From Mycobacterium parmense (GTDB taxonomy: Bacteria > Actinomycetota > Actinomycetes > Mycobacteriales > Mycobacteriaceae): a stretch of DNA of 64,000 nucleotides. Positions within the stretch are counted from its first letter, which is position 1. Each line of letters opens with the position of its first letter. The stretch is taken from contig NZ_AP022614.1 of assembly GCF_010730575.1 (NCBI RefSeq), positions 744,001-808,000 of the forward strand, read 5' to 3'. A program made the translations under genes and the position numbers. The notes below the pieces were generated by a model. It had not been told where the DNA came from. It worked only from the letters and a program-made list of their open reading frames with translations, and ran no database searches. Below are positions 36,372 to 45,566 of this stretch, piece after piece.

Positions 36372-37265
36372 ATGCGCATTGTTCGCCTGTTCGGTGTAGT
36401 CCTGGCGATGCTCACCGCGGGGGTCCTGCTCGCCACACCCGCCGGCGCGCAACCGCCGGGCAGGCTCACCGATCACATCACCGACAGCGGCGGGGTGTTG
36501 TCGAGTTCGGACCGGGCGGCGGTCAGCTCGGCGATCGACCGGCTCTACCGGCAACGCCATATTCAACTGTGGGTCGTCTATGTCGACAACTTCTCGAGGT
36601 TCAAACCGGATAATTGGGCCGACCGGACCCGCAGTGCCAGCGGGATGGGCGACCACGATGTGCTGCTGGCCGTCGCCACCAACACCAAGCTGTACTCGTT
36701 CGCCGTGCCGCCGGCGGCCCAGGGCCTCACGGCTTCCGAATTGAACAGCCTGCAAAGCAACAAGATCGAACCGGCGGTGGCCGCCAAGGACTGGAGCGGT
36801 GCTGCGGTCGCCGCGGCCGACGGGCTGGACAAGTCGCAGGTGTCGGCGAGCTCGTCGAAGCGGATCTGGCTGCTGATCGCGATCGGCGTGGCAGCGGCCG
36901 TTGTCCTGCTCGTCGTGCTTCTCCTGCTGCTTCGCGCGCGCCGCCGCCGGCGCGCCGCGCAGCGGGCCGACGCCGGCAATGCACCGGTCGGCGCCGACCA
37001 ATCCCTAGGTCAGGCGCTGTCCACCGCGGACGCCCGAGTGCGCCAGATCTCCGATTACGTCGCGAGGCACCGCGACAGCATCGGCGCCGAGGCCCAGGGC
37101 CGACTCGAAGAGGCGAAGCGGCATCTGGCGGCGGCGCACGGCACGGAAACGAGCAACGAGCACGACTCCATCGCCTACGCCAACAGCGCATCGACGCTGG
37201 CCGCCCATGCTCAGACGCTGGCGAACGCCGACGTGCTCGCGGCGCACCGCACGCGGCGGCGGTGA
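36372..37265 (+). CDS. Secreted/membrane TPM-domain protein
   Basis: The 297-aa protein has a signal peptide (residues 1-26, ending ATPAGA) and an extracytoplasmic TPM domain (about 30-150; ITDSGGVLSSSDR, then LWVVYVDNFS). One membrane helix lies at about 168-188, followed by Arg-rich RARRRRRAAQR. The Ala-rich C-terminal part of about 100 residues is predicted helical and cytoplasmic. TPM proteins have been linked to phosphatase activity and to respiratory or photosystem assembly; the role in mycobacteria is unclear. Confidence 0.8.
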   Translation: MRIVRLFGVVLAMLTAGVLLATPAGAQPPGRLTDHITDSGGVLSSSDRAAVSSAIDRLYRQRHIQLWVVYVDNFSRFKPDNWADRTRSASGMGDHDVLLAVATNTKLYSFAVPPAAQGLTASELNSLQSNKIEPAVAAKDWSGAAVAAADGLDKSQVSASSSKRIWLLIAIGVAAAVVLLVVLLLLLRARRRRRAAQRADAGNAPVGADQSLGQALSTADARVRQISDYVARHRDSIGAEAQGRLEEAKRHLAAAHGTETSNEHDSIAYANSASTLAAHAQTLANADVLAAHRTRRR

Positions 37266-37275
37266 GAGACCGCCG

Positions 37276-37629
37276 TCAGGTGCAAAGCGTCGGCGCGTCG
37301 CACACATTGCCCGGGCAGTAGACGTTGTGTGCCGCATTGACCAGGGTTCCGACGTCCAGCAACGTGACGCCCCGCGCGTTCAGGTGGGCGTGAATGTCGT
37401 CGGCGATCTGCTGCGGCTGCCAACCCCAGGTGAGGTCGTAGCAGACCAGGTGCGCCTCCCCGATCAGGGCCTCTTCGGTATTGGGCGGCCACGTGAGGCC
37501 GACGGCGCGCAGCTGCGCGAGGTACGCGTCGTCAGCGGCGTTAGCCGTGGCGACCGCAGAGCTACCGAGCAACGCGGCGCCGGCCATCACGGGAATGAAC
37601 AGTCCGGCCAGCCGGCGAGGTGAGGGCAT
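37276..37629 (-). CDS. Secreted DUF732 protein
   Basis: A 117-aa protein with a signal peptide of about 31 residues (ATANA) and a DUF732 domain. Features are DDAYLAQLRAVGLTWP, HLVCYDLTWGW and a cysteine-rich end (NVYCPGNVCDAPTLCT). This family is large and nearly restricted to mycobacteria, with unknown function. GGAGGGG precedes ATG 37629; the long open frame beyond it is not coding. It converges with the TPM gene, 10 bp apart. Confidence 0.85.
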   Translation of the reverse strand: MPSPRRLAGLFIPVMAGAALLGSSAVATANAADDAYLAQLRAVGLTWPPNTEEALIGEAHLVCYDLTWGWQPQQIADDIHAHLNARGVTLLDVGTLVNAAHNVYCPGNVCDAPTLCT

Positions 37630-37746
37630 TCGATCCCCTCCATTCTTTTGCGTTTGCCGGGCCGCCAGTAGTGTGCGGTTCCGAAGCAGGGAATATGAAG
37701 AATAGCGAAAGCCGGCAAAATTGGCTCCCCCGAAAGGACCCCGGAC

Positions 37747-38739
37747 ATGGCGGGTAATCCGATTCGCGTCGGCGTGCTGGGTGCCGCCACCATCGCACCG
37801 TTGGCGCTGACCAATCCCGCCAAGGAAACGGCCGAAGTCGAGGTTGCCGCAATCGCGGCCCGCGACCCGGCGCGCGCGCGGACGTTCGCCACCAAGCACG
37901 GGGTGGGCCGGGTGCACGAAAGCTACGAAGCGCTGATCGGCGACCCCGACATCGACGCCGTCTACAACCCGCTGCCCAACGGCTTGCACGGCCGGTGGAC
38001 GAAAGCGGCGCTGCTGGCGGGCAAACACGTGCTGTGCGAAAAGCCGTTCACCGCCAACGCCGCCGAAGCCCGCGAGGTAGCCGAACTGGCCGCCCAATCC
38101 GATCGGGTCGTGATGGAGGCCTTCCACTACCGCTATCACCCCTTGGCCCTGCGCATCGAAGAGATCATCGCCTCGGGAGAATTGGGAGAGTTGCGGCGCG
38201 TCGAGGCGGCCTTCTGTTTTCCGCTGCCGAAGTTCTCCGACATTCGCTACAACTATTCCCTGGGCGGCGGTGCGACCATGGACGCCGGGTGCTATGCGGT
38301 GCACATGACCCGCACCTTTGGCGGCGCGACACCCGAAGTCGTTTCGGCGCAGGCGAAGTTGCGCAACGCGCGCATCGACCGCGCCATGACCGCCGAGTTG
38401 CAGTTTCCCGGCGGGCACACCGGCGGGCTGCGTACGTCGATGTGGTCCTCGGACCTGTTGCGAATCAGCGCCCGCGTCGTCGGGGAGCGCGGTGAGCTTC
38501 GCGCGCTCAATCCCGTGATGCCGCACCTGTTTCACCGCCTCACGGTCCGGGCCGCCGGAGGCAAACGGGTGGAACGCTTCTCCCGGCGGACCTCCTACGC
38601 TTACCAGCTCGACGCGTTCGCCGACGCCGTGCTGCGCGGCGCCGAGGTGAAAACGTCTCCGCGGGATGCGATAGAGAACATGACCGTCATCGACGCGATC
38701 TACCGTGCGGCGGGGCTACCGCTCCGCGAACCGAGCTGA
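37747..38739 (+). CDS. Gfo/Idh/MocA family oxidoreductase
   Basis: A 330-aa NAD(P)-dependent oxidoreductase. The Rossmann motif is VGVLGAATIA near residues 8-17, the conserved EKPF (HVLCEKPFTAN) near 100, and the substrate-domain block DAGCYAVHMTRTF near 180. The family acts on sugars and cyclitols, or on dihydrodiols. AAAGGA precedes the ATG. It stands alone, divergent from the DUF732 gene, so its substrate cannot be inferred from context. Confidence 0.92.
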   Translation: MAGNPIRVGVLGAATIAPLALTNPAKETAEVEVAAIAARDPARARTFATKHGVGRVHESYEALIGDPDIDAVYNPLPNGLHGRWTKAALLAGKHVLCEKPFTANAAEAREVAELAAQSDRVVMEAFHYRYHPLALRIEEIIASGELGELRRVEAAFCFPLPKFSDIRYNYSLGGGATMDAGCYAVHMTRTFGGATPEVVSAQAKLRNARIDRAMTAELQFPGGHTGGLRTSMWSSDLLRISARVVGERGELRALNPVMPHLFHRLTVRAAGGKRVERFSRRTSYAYQLDAFADAVLRGAEVKTSPRDAIENMTVIDAIYRAAGLPLREPS

Positions 38740-38748
38740 GCGGCTTTC

Positions 38749-39033
38749 CTAGAAGCAGCCGCTGACATGGACCCGCCGGCCGGCTCCGACGCAGACGTTC
38801 ACCGGCGGCGGCGGAGGCGGATAGTCTTGCGGCAGTGGGGCATAGGCGTTCGGCGGCGGAACGTAGGTGTTGACCGTGTCGGCGACGTTGGTGCATCCGC
38901 TCACGGACACCCGGGTGCCTACGCTTGCGCAGACATCGGCGTTGGCCACACCCGTGGGCTGCACGATGGCGCACATGTCGGCGATCGTCGTAAGGGCCAA
39001 CGCGGCCACCCCCGCGGCAATCCGGCGCCTCAT
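38749..39033 (-). CDS. Small secreted protein with duplicated Cys motif
   Basis: A 94-aa protein with a signal peptide (to about residue 32, GVANA). The mature part contains two copies of a V-C-x-x-G-x-R-V-x-V-S-G-C unit (DVCASVGTRVSVSGC and NVCVGAGRRVHVSGC). They are separated by a tyrosine-proline linker with PPPPP. Each unit could form one disulphide loop. GAGGAG precedes the ATG. I do not recognise a named family. Confidence 0.75.
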   Translation of the reverse strand: MRRRIAAGVAALALTTIADMCAIVQPTGVANADVCASVGTRVSVSGCTNVADTVNTYVPPPNAYAPLPQDYPPPPPPVNVCVGAGRRVHVSGCF

Positions 39034-39052
39034 CGAATCTCCTCAACGACCA

Positions 39053-39433
39053 CTATTGCGTCGCGCCGCCCGAGTCGACCAACGGCGTCCACTGGCAACG
39101 CTGCCTGATGTCGACCAGCGGCTGGCGGATGCTCTCGAGGTCGGCCTGCTCGGCGGGGTTGGCGTCGAAGTAGTCGCGCACCGCAGTACGGATCTGGTCC
39201 TTCGGCTGGTCTTGCAGACCGGTGTAGAACCCGTTGAGGTCGGGGTGGGTGAACAGGTAACTCGAGAGCGCCGCCGCGACGCCGGTCGCGACGCCCGCGA
39301 TGTCCGCCGCCGTGCAGTTGGGCGGTCGGGACGTCGGATCGGCGGCCGCCGACGCATCGAGGCACAACAAGGCGCCGACGGCCGCGCCGGCGACCGTGAC
39401 AGCCCGGCGAGCGATCAGATTCGGAAGGATCAT
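39053..39433 (-). CDS. Secreted haemophore-like haem-binding protein
   Basis: A 126-aa protein with a signal peptide of about 32 residues (ASAAA). Its helical domain has one Cys near each end (PPNCTAAD and RQRCQWTP), as in the mycobacterial haemophore family (Rv0203-like). DLNGFYTGL and DYFDANPAEQADLESIRQPL are typical of the group. ATG 39433 follows GAGGAG; the open frame to 39541 is not needed. It lies 19 bp downstream of the start of the previous secreted gene, on the same strand, so they may be co-expressed. Confidence 0.8.
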   Translation of the reverse strand: MILPNLIARRAVTVAGAAVGALLCLDASAAADPTSRPPNCTAADIAGVATGVAAALSSYLFTHPDLNGFYTGLQDQPKDQIRTAVRDYFDANPAEQADLESIRQPLVDIRQRCQWTPLVDSGGATQ

Positions 39434-39568
39434 CGACGGACTCCTCGGTCGGTGGGCGCAGCCATCCTGGGCGTGTTGGTCGACTCTGCGCGCAGGCCTG
39501 GCCTTGCGACTCGGGCCTAAAGTCACCAATGCCACGGCCAACTGTCACAGCCACGGCGGGGGGAGAGT

Positions 39569-40333
39569 TCAGACCTGGTTGAACCCGCCGTCGGCGGTCA
39601 CGGTCGACCCGGTGGTGAAACTCGACAGGTCACTGGCCAGGAACACGATCGCGTTCGCGATCTCGACAGGGTCGGCGAAGCGCCCGAGCGGAATGGTCGC
39701 GATGCGGCCTGCACGAAACTCCTCGACCGTGGCGTTCGGATTGGTCTGGGCCGCCAGGTTGTCGCTGCCGGGTGTGGCGGTGGAACCGGCGACGACGACG
39801 TTGACGCGGATGTTGCGGCCGGCGAGTTCGTTGGCCCAGGCGCGGGCCAGCGAGCGCACGGCCGCCTTGGTGGCGGCGTAGATGCTCAGTCCTGGCCGGC
39901 CCCGGTCGGCGGTGGTCGAGCCGGTGAGGATGATCGAGGCGCCGCCGTTGAGGTGTGGCAGCGCCTTTTGCACCGTGTGGACGACTCCTTTGACGTTGGT
40001 GCTCAGCAGCGCGTCGAGGTCGTCGTCGCTGATCTCACCCAGGAGCGCGACGCGGGTGGACCCGGCGTTGGCGACGACGACGTCGAGTCCATGACCCGCC
40101 GCGGCCACCTCGGCGTAGAGCCGATCGAGATCGCCGGGGTCGCCGACGTCGCCGCGCACCGGCACCGCACGTGGACCCAAGCTGGTTGCGGCAGAATCGA
40201 GTTCGCGCTCGCGGCGGCCTGTGATGAACACCCGCTCAACGCCCTCGGCGAGGAAACGCCGGGCGGTGGCCAATCCGATCCCGGAGTTGGCGCCGGTGAT
40301 GACCGCGGTCTTGTGTTCCAGTAGTCCCATCAA
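39569..40333 (-). CDS. Short-chain dehydrogenase/reductase
   Basis: A 254-aa classical SDR. The cofactor motif is TGANSGIG near residue 14, NAG is near 88, and the catalytic Ser (LTGSTT), Tyr and Lys (YAATK) are near 138-155. The arginine pair in TGRRERE suggests preference for NADP(H). The protein starts with two Met, so ATG 40330 is also possible. It is monocistronic; the substrate is unknown. Confidence 0.93.
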   Translation of the reverse strand: MMGLLEHKTAVITGANSGIGLATARRFLAEGVERVFITGRRERELDSAATSLGPRAVPVRGDVGDPGDLDRLYAEVAAAGHGLDVVVANAGSTRVALLGEISDDDLDALLSTNVKGVVHTVQKALPHLNGGASIILTGSTTADRGRPGLSIYAATKAAVRSLARAWANELAGRNIRVNVVVAGSTATPGSDNLAAQTNPNATVEEFRAGRIATIPLGRFADPVEIANAIVFLASDLSSFTTGSTVTADGGFNQV

Positions 40334-40494
40334 GTCTCCCGGGTTGGCGGATTCTCACGGGTGGTCATGAGGCGGTATGCCTTTCGGTGCGGTAGCCGGC
40401 GTCAACGTCCGGCGGCGGCGAGTGATTCCGCGCCGGCCGCGAGCCCGCGATGACGGTATCGAACGGCGCCGGGCCGCGCAGCGACCGGTAGTCG

Positions 40495-41496
40495 TCAGCC
40501 GACGGCCGGCGGGGTCGGCGTGCGCACGGGCGGCGCCTTGCGCGTGAGGTCGGAGAACCGCACGCTGACGCGCTGAAAGCCCTTGACGCGTTCGGCTTTG
40601 GCCTTTTTCGTGTAGGTCCTGCGGTCGGCCGCGGTGAGGTCCGCGTCGTCGACGAAGGGCGTGAGCAGGGCGCGCGGGTAGAGCCGCTCCACCAGCACCA
40701 CGTTGAACTCCGCGCACACCACCAGGGTCGAGGACACCAAGAACAGGAACGCCAGCATTCCGAGCACCAACGCGAAGACGCTGTTGGTTGCGCTCGCCGT
40801 CTTAACCGTGTGCCCGATGTAGCCGGCACCGAACCACTGCAGTATCTGCCAGATGAACGCCGCCGCAAGCGCTCCCGGCCACACCTGGCGGTATGTCAGG
40901 CCTCGCGCCGTGGTCACGCGGAAGGCGACCAGGCAGATCAGCGCGTTGATCGCCACCGCGGCGAGGGCTACGCCGATCTTCCCGAACAGGCCCAGTGCCC
41001 CGGTCGCCTGGCCGACCGCGGAGAGCACGGTGGCCGCGATGGCCGCCGAACCGAGCACCATCAGCAGGAGCAGGCTGCGCAGGCGTGAGCGGATGGGATC
41101 CGGGCGGTTGTTTCGCGGGACCGCCCACACCGAGTCCATCGCGTTCTGGACGGCCTGACCGACACCCAGGCCGCCGTAGAGCGCGCCCGCGATGCCGATG
41201 ATGACGGCCGCCGTCCCGCCGCTGAGCCCTTGCGGTTGGTGCAGCTGGCTGCCGATCACGGGGAACTGGCTCAACGTGCTGTGCAGCACCTGCGCCTGCA
41301 GGTCGGGCCGGCCGGCGAGCACCACTCCAAGGCCCGTGGTCATCAGCAGCAACAGGGGGAACAGCGACACGAAACCGTAGTAGGTGATCAGGGCGGCCAG
41401 ATAGCCGCCCTGATCGTCGAGGTACTTGTAGAGCACAGCGATGAGCACCCCGACGGCGCGGTTGCGTCGCTGCAGCGTGTCCAGCCACCTGACCAT
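40495..41496 (-). CDS. YihY/BrkB family membrane protein
   Basis: A 333-aa inner-membrane protein with six predicted transmembrane helices (first about residues 30-55) and the family motifs YLDDQGGYLAALITYYGFVS and WGALYGGLGVGQAVQNAMDSV-like GALYGGLGVGQAVQNAMDSV. The long soluble C-terminus after residue 275 is basic. The family was once annotated as RNase BN by mistake; its true function is not settled. GAAGAGAAG precedes the ATG. Confidence 0.9.
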   Translation of the reverse strand: MVRWLDTLQRRNRAVGVLIAVLYKYLDDQGGYLAALITYYGFVSLFPLLLLMTTGLGVVLAGRPDLQAQVLHSTLSQFPVIGSQLHQPQGLSGGTAAVIIGIAGALYGGLGVGQAVQNAMDSVWAVPRNNRPDPIRSRLRSLLLLMVLGSAAIAATVLSAVGQATGALGLFGKIGVALAAVAINALICLVAFRVTTARGLTYRQVWPGALAAAFIWQILQWFGAGYIGHTVKTASATNSVFALVLGMLAFLFLVSSTLVVCAEFNVVLVERLYPRALLTPFVDDADLTAADRRTYTKKAKAERVKGFQRVSVRFSDLTRKAPPVRTPTPPAVG

Positions 41497-41583
41497 CCGC
41501 GATCACTTCTCTTCTCAGAAGCAACACCCAAACGATGGGATGGGCGGGTCATACCCAAATCCGCGGGCCGTCAACCGCGCGGG

Positions 41584-42825
41584 TCAGCGGGGGTTGCGTA
41601 CCCGTGCGAACTCCCAGTCTTCGAGGCGGTCCTCGGCTTCCGGTCCGCTGAAGGCGCGCCCGCGCTCCTCGGCCCCGGGGCTCCCGTTGAACAGGGCGGA
41701 ATCGGCGCGCGGCTCCGCGGCGGCGTCTGGCCGCGTATCCGGATGGTCGGCTGCGCGCTGCGGCTCGGCCCGCTCGATGCGCTGCCGCGGCAGGGCGGCC
41801 GGCTTCGTGCGTTGCAGCCACGTCACCATGCCCTCGCGAACGTTGCAGCGCAGGTCGAACAGATCGCCCGCGTTGGGCGCGCTGACCAGCATCCGCACCC
41901 GCACATAGCCGTCCACCGCATCGGTCACCTGCAGCACGCCGACGCGGCCGTCCCACAGGCCGTCGGACCGCAGCAGCCGGTCCAGCTCGCTGCGCATGGC
42001 GTTCAGCGCCACGGTGAAGTCGACGTCGAGCTCGACGGTGCCGAGCAGGGCCGTCGCGTTGCGGGTCCAGTTCTGGTACGGCGTCTTGGTGAAGTAGGTG
42101 CACGGGAGCACCAGCCGCCGCTCGTCCCACAGATGCACCACCACGTAGGTCAACGTGATCTCCTCGATGCGGCCCCACTCGTTCTCGACGACCACGACGT
42201 CGCCCACCCGGATGGCGTCCGAGAAGGCGATCTGAATGCCCGCGAACACCGCGCCGAGGGACGTCTGGGCGGCCAGGCCGGCCACCACCGACAACACACC
42301 AGCCGAGGCGAACAAGGTCTTTCCGATGCTGTTGAAGGCCGGGAAGGTCTCGAGCACAGCGGCCAGGCCGAAGACGACGACGACGGCGACCACCAGCCGG
42401 CGCAGCATGGTGATCTGCGTGCGGATTTTGCGCCGGTGCCGGTCGGCGTCGGCGATGTCCGTGTCGCCCCGGGCGAACCGCGCGATCGCGCGTCGTTCGG
42501 CGACGAATACCAGGCTGGCGACCAGCCAGGTGTTCGTCGCCATCACCGCGATCAGCAGCGCGTGGTCGAGCCAGCCGCGAAACTGCGAGCTCGAAGCCGT
42601 CGTGTGATGCACCGCCGTGGTGGTCGCGATCACCACCAGCGTCGCCCGTACCGGCCGCCGCGTGAGCACGTCGAGGTCGTCGATGACGGGACTGCGGCCC
42701 TTGACCCGCTGCAGCACCCACGACAGCGCCAGGCCTGCCGCGTAGGCGACGACCGCGGCCGCGGCCACCCAGGCGAGGTTGAGCGCGACGTGTGTCGCGT
42801 GGTCCAGCGAAAACGCTCTGAGCAT
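41584..42825 (-). CDS. MscS-family mechanosensitive channel
   Basis: A 413-aa membrane protein with about four N-terminal helices, then the pore-lining helix rich in Gly and Ala (GVLSVVAGLAAQTSLGAVFA). The MscS beta-domain follows (FSDAIRVGDVVVVENEWGRI; the VENEWG block is typical), then the alpha-beta domain (NWTRNATALLGTVELDV). The C-terminus is long and Arg/Pro-rich. The function is opening under membrane tension. It lies just upstream of the BrkB gene on the same strand, 87 bp apart. Confidence 0.92.
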   Translation of the reverse strand: MLRAFSLDHATHVALNLAWVAAAAVVAYAAGLALSWVLQRVKGRSPVIDDLDVLTRRPVRATLVVIATTTAVHHTTASSSQFRGWLDHALLIAVMATNTWLVASLVFVAERRAIARFARGDTDIADADRHRRKIRTQITMLRRLVVAVVVVFGLAAVLETFPAFNSIGKTLFASAGVLSVVAGLAAQTSLGAVFAGIQIAFSDAIRVGDVVVVENEWGRIEEITLTYVVVHLWDERRLVLPCTYFTKTPYQNWTRNATALLGTVELDVDFTVALNAMRSELDRLLRSDGLWDGRVGVLQVTDAVDGYVRVRMLVSAPNAGDLFDLRCNVREGMVTWLQRTKPAALPRQRIERAEPQRAADHPDTRPDAAAEPRADSALFNGSPGAEERGRAFSGPEAEDRLEDWEFARVRNPR

Positions 42826-43034
42826 GAAGGAATGCGCTCCTTAATCGGGGCTGGGATCGGGGGCTGGGCATCTGGGACGAGTCGGGGACGAATCTCGGAC
42901 AAGGAAACGGTCGTATAGGCCTTCCCCGGACCCGCGACCGAAAAAACCTTCAGCCGAGCACAATTCGCATTGAGACCGAGCTCACAAACCGCTCGGGCAT
43001 TTCGGGGCTGATACCGCCGTGCCAGGATGGGGTG

Positions 43035-43466
43035 ATGGTCGACGACGAGATGCGTTCGGAACGGGAGTTCAACCAGCACAACATCGAGGAGTTCCGCCGC
43101 AACGGGGGCAAGGTCGGCGGACAGTTCGACGGCTTTCCGCTGCTCTTGCTGACCTCCACGGGCGCACGAAGCGGCGCGCGGCGCGTCAACCCCGTCGCCT
43201 ACTTCGACGTCGACGGCAAGATCTACGTCGTCGGCTCGGCGGCGGGGCGGGACAGCAATCCGGCATGGGTCCATAACATTCGCGCCAACCCGCGCGTCAC
43301 GGTCGAAATCGGTTCGCGGGGACCGAAGCCGGCGACGGCTCGGGAATTGCCGCGCGCAGAGCGCGACCCGATCTATCGCATCGTCGTCGAACGGGCCCCG
43401 GGGTTCGGTGAGTACCAGGAACGCACCGACCGGTTGATCCCGGTGTTCGAGTTGGTTCCCGAATAG
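43035..43466 (+). CDS. F420-dependent Ddn-type nitroreductase-family protein
   Basis: A 143-aa deazaflavin-dependent split-barrel protein. The signature is LLTSTGARSGARRVNPVAYF near residues 42-60. Conserved downstream features are SNPAWVHNIRANPRVTVEI and the late EYQERTDRLIPVFEL. ATG 43035 is used; three bases upstream a GTG is also in frame. This is a second, distant relative of the protein at 17499-17894; the two share the fold rather than close sequence. Confidence 0.9.
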   Translation: MVDDEMRSEREFNQHNIEEFRRNGGKVGGQFDGFPLLLLTSTGARSGARRVNPVAYFDVDGKIYVVGSAAGRDSNPAWVHNIRANPRVTVEIGSRGPKPATARELPRAERDPIYRIVVERAPGFGEYQERTDRLIPVFELVPE

Positions 43467-43557
43467 GCAGCACGCTGGGCGATTCAGGCCGGGCGGGTGC
43501 CGGGCTGGAGCACAATGGTGGGCGCCGGCAAAGCGGCCGGCCGAGAGGAGAACCTGC

Positions 43558-43824
43558 ATGACGACGCGCCTGCTCCGCCGATGTGCGATCGCCGCGTTCG
43601 CGCTCGTCTCACCGCTGGTGGTCGCTATCGGCGTCCCGGCGATCAGCCGGGCCGACGACTGCGCCCCCGGATGGGTGTGGAGCGCCCAGATGAATCAGTG
43701 CGTGTTCTGGCTTCCGACCGCGAACGGTCCGGGTGGGCCCGGTGGCCCGGGTGGGCCCGGTGGCCCGGGTGGCCCCGGAGGTCCCGGTGGGCCCGCTGGA
43801 CCGGGCGGTCCCGGCCCTCGGTAG
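43558..43824 (+). CDS. Small secreted Gly-Pro-Gly repeat protein
   Basis: An 88-aa protein. It has a signal peptide (to about residue 32, SRA) and a short domain with two Cys (DDCAPGWVWSAQMNQCVFW). A collagen-like tail of ten or more G-G-P repeats ends PGPR. GAGAGGAG precedes the ATG. The repeat is encoded by near-identical GGNCCCGGN units and is prone to slippage in replication. A larger relative lies at 45567-46295. Confidence 0.85.
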   Translation: MTTRLLRRCAIAAFALVSPLVVAIGVPAISRADDCAPGWVWSAQMNQCVFWLPTANGPGGPGGPGGPGGPGGPGGPGGPAGPGGPGPR

Positions 43825-43919
43825 TGGTAGTCCGACCCCGTTGAGCTGGGCGGCTGCGCCCCCTCCAACATTCGTTACACTGGCTAAGTAAAGCTTTGGG
43901 CGAGGGAGAAATCAGTCAC

Positions 43920-44852
43920 ATGCCACGGACAGACAACGACTCTTGGGATTTGGCCACCAGTGTGGGCGCGACGGCGACGATGGTCGCCGCCGCGCGGGCG
44001 ATCGCATCCAAGGCCGACAACCCGGTTATTCAGGACCGCTTCGCCGAACCGCTGGTGCGCGCCGTCGGCGTCGACTTCTTCACCCGCTGGGTGAGTGGCG
44101 AACTCAACGCCGACGACGTCGACGACCACGAGTCCGGCTGGAAACTGGGGCAGATGCCCGACGCGATGGCGGCGCGAACCCGGTTCTTCGACGCCTTCTT
44201 CGCCGAGGCCGCGCAGGCGGGGATCCGCCAGGCCGTGATTCTGGCGTCCGGTCTGGACGCGCGCGCCTACCGGCTGGCGTGGCCCGACGGCATGACGGTG
44301 TTCGAGATCGATCAGCCGCAGGTGCTCCAATTCAAGGCCGCCACGCTGGACGGGTTGGGCGCCACCCCCCGCGCCGACCTGCGCGCCGTCCCCGTCGACC
44401 TGCGGCAGGACTGGCCGAAGGTACTGCAGGAGAACGGCTTTGACAAAGCGCGGCCGACGGCGTGGATCGCCGAAGGTCTCTTCGGGTATCTGCCACCGCA
44501 AGCGCAGGATCGGCTGCTGGACAACATCACCGCGTTGAGCGCCCCGGGCAGCCGACTCGCGGTCGAAGCCATCCCGGACAAGCCGGAGCGGGACACCGAG
44601 AAGGCCCGCGAGATGATGCGCAGGGCCACCGCCAAGTGGCGCGACCACGGCTTCGAGTTGGACTGGGAGGAACTCGGTTTCGAAGGCGAGCGCAACGACG
44701 TCGCCGGGTACCTGGACGGCCTGGGCTGGCGCTCAGAGGGGATTGAGATGAGCGAGTTGTTGGCCGACAACGGTTTGGCGGCCATCGCGCGGACCAACGA
44801 CACGGTGTCGGTTGCGGACACCGTCTACTACCGTTCGGTGTTGAGCGCATGA
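43920..44852 (+). CDS. SAM-dependent methyltransferase, mycobacterial LCM type
   Basis: This 310-aa protein has the signature start [19 protein letters not shown] and the blocks [27 protein letters not shown] and [16 protein letters not shown] of the mycobacterial TIGR00027/LCM methyltransferase family. Many copies occur in each mycobacterial genome and their substrates are mostly unknown. GAGGGAGAA lies before ATG 43920. The stop overlaps the next methyltransferase start by 4 nt. Confidence 0.94.
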   Translation: MPRTDNDSWDLATSVGATATMVAAARAIASKADNPVIQDRFAEPLVRAVGVDFFTRWVSGELNADDVDDHESGWKLGQMPDAMAARTRFFDAFFAEAAQAGIRQAVILASGLDARAYRLAWPDGMTVFEIDQPQVLQFKAATLDGLGATPRADLRAVPVDLRQDWPKVLQENGFDKARPTAWIAEGLFGYLPPQAQDRLLDNITALSAPGSRLAVEAIPDKPERDTEKAREMMRRATAKWRDHGFELDWEELGFEGERNDVAGYLDGLGWRSEGIEMSELLADNGLAAIARTNDTVSVADTVYYRSVLSA

Positions 44853-45481
44853 CGGCGCCGCGACGTCGAGGGCTCAACGACTCCATCACCCAGATCTGGG
44901 GTTTCCTCGCGCCGGCTTACGATCTGCCGTTCCTGCAGCGGTGGATCTACCGCCCGCCCCACGACGAGGTCATAGCGCAGCTGCGCTGGCACAAGTCGCG
45001 CAAGATTGCCGACATTGCCTGTGGCACAGGGATATTAAGCGAGCGAATCGCGCGGGAAGTGCAACCCGAGGAACTCTACGGTGTCGACATGTCCGACGGC
45101 ATGCTCAACCAGGCCCGCGCCAGAACCGATCGCGTCCAGTGGTTGCGGGGCCCGGCCGAACAGCTGCCCTTCGACGACGGGGCGCTCGACGCCGTGGTCA
45201 CCACCTCGGCGTTCCACTTCTTCGACCAGCCCGCGGCGTTGCGCGAATTCCATCGTGTGCTCGCCCCCGGCGGCCTGGTCGCCGTCTCGGCGCTCAGTGC
45301 CCGGGGCCCGCAGCTGCAGGCGTCGTCGGCCAGGTGGAAGCCGCAGCACAACGCGTCGCCCTCGGAGACGCGCAGGCTGTTCGAGGACGCCGGCTTCGTG
45401 ATCAGCGATCAGCACCGCATCCGGCGGCCGATCTGGACCCGCATCGTGTCCGACCTTCTCACCGTCGGCACCAAGGGCTGA
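44849..45481 (+). CDS. Class I SAM-dependent methyltransferase
   Basis: A 210-aa Methyltransf_11-type enzyme. The SAM-binding motif I is [16 protein letters not shown] near residues 51-66; GVDMSDGML follows, and the post-motif is [15 protein letters not shown]. The ATGA overlap with the preceding gene indicates translational coupling. The two methyltransferases may act on related lipid substrates (inference). Confidence 0.93.
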   Translation: MTAPRRRGLNDSITQIWGFLAPAYDLPFLQRWIYRPPHDEVIAQLRWHKSRKIADIACGTGILSERIAREVQPEELYGVDMSDGMLNQARARTDRVQWLRGPAEQLPFDDGALDAVVTTSAFHFFDQPAALREFHRVLAPGGLVAVSALSARGPQLQASSARWKPQHNASPSETRRLFEDAGFVISDQHRIRRPIWTRIVSDLLTVGTKG

Positions 45482-45566
45482 CCCCAGGCTTGCCCGAAGG
45501 TGTTGCGGCTCAACGCAGGACGCCCGCCCCGCCGGGCGGCGGAGCGGGCGTGGTGCCGAGCAATCT

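Noticed and set aside
41230..42918. 562-codon plus-strand frame over the BrkB and MscS genes
   Set aside because: It is rich in His, Gln and Arg with no membrane or domain pattern, while the minus strand has two well-marked membrane proteins.
43738..43815. Gly-Pro repeat DNA as a CRISPR or minisatellite array
   Set aside because: The repeats are in-frame codons of a signal-peptide protein, with no spacers.
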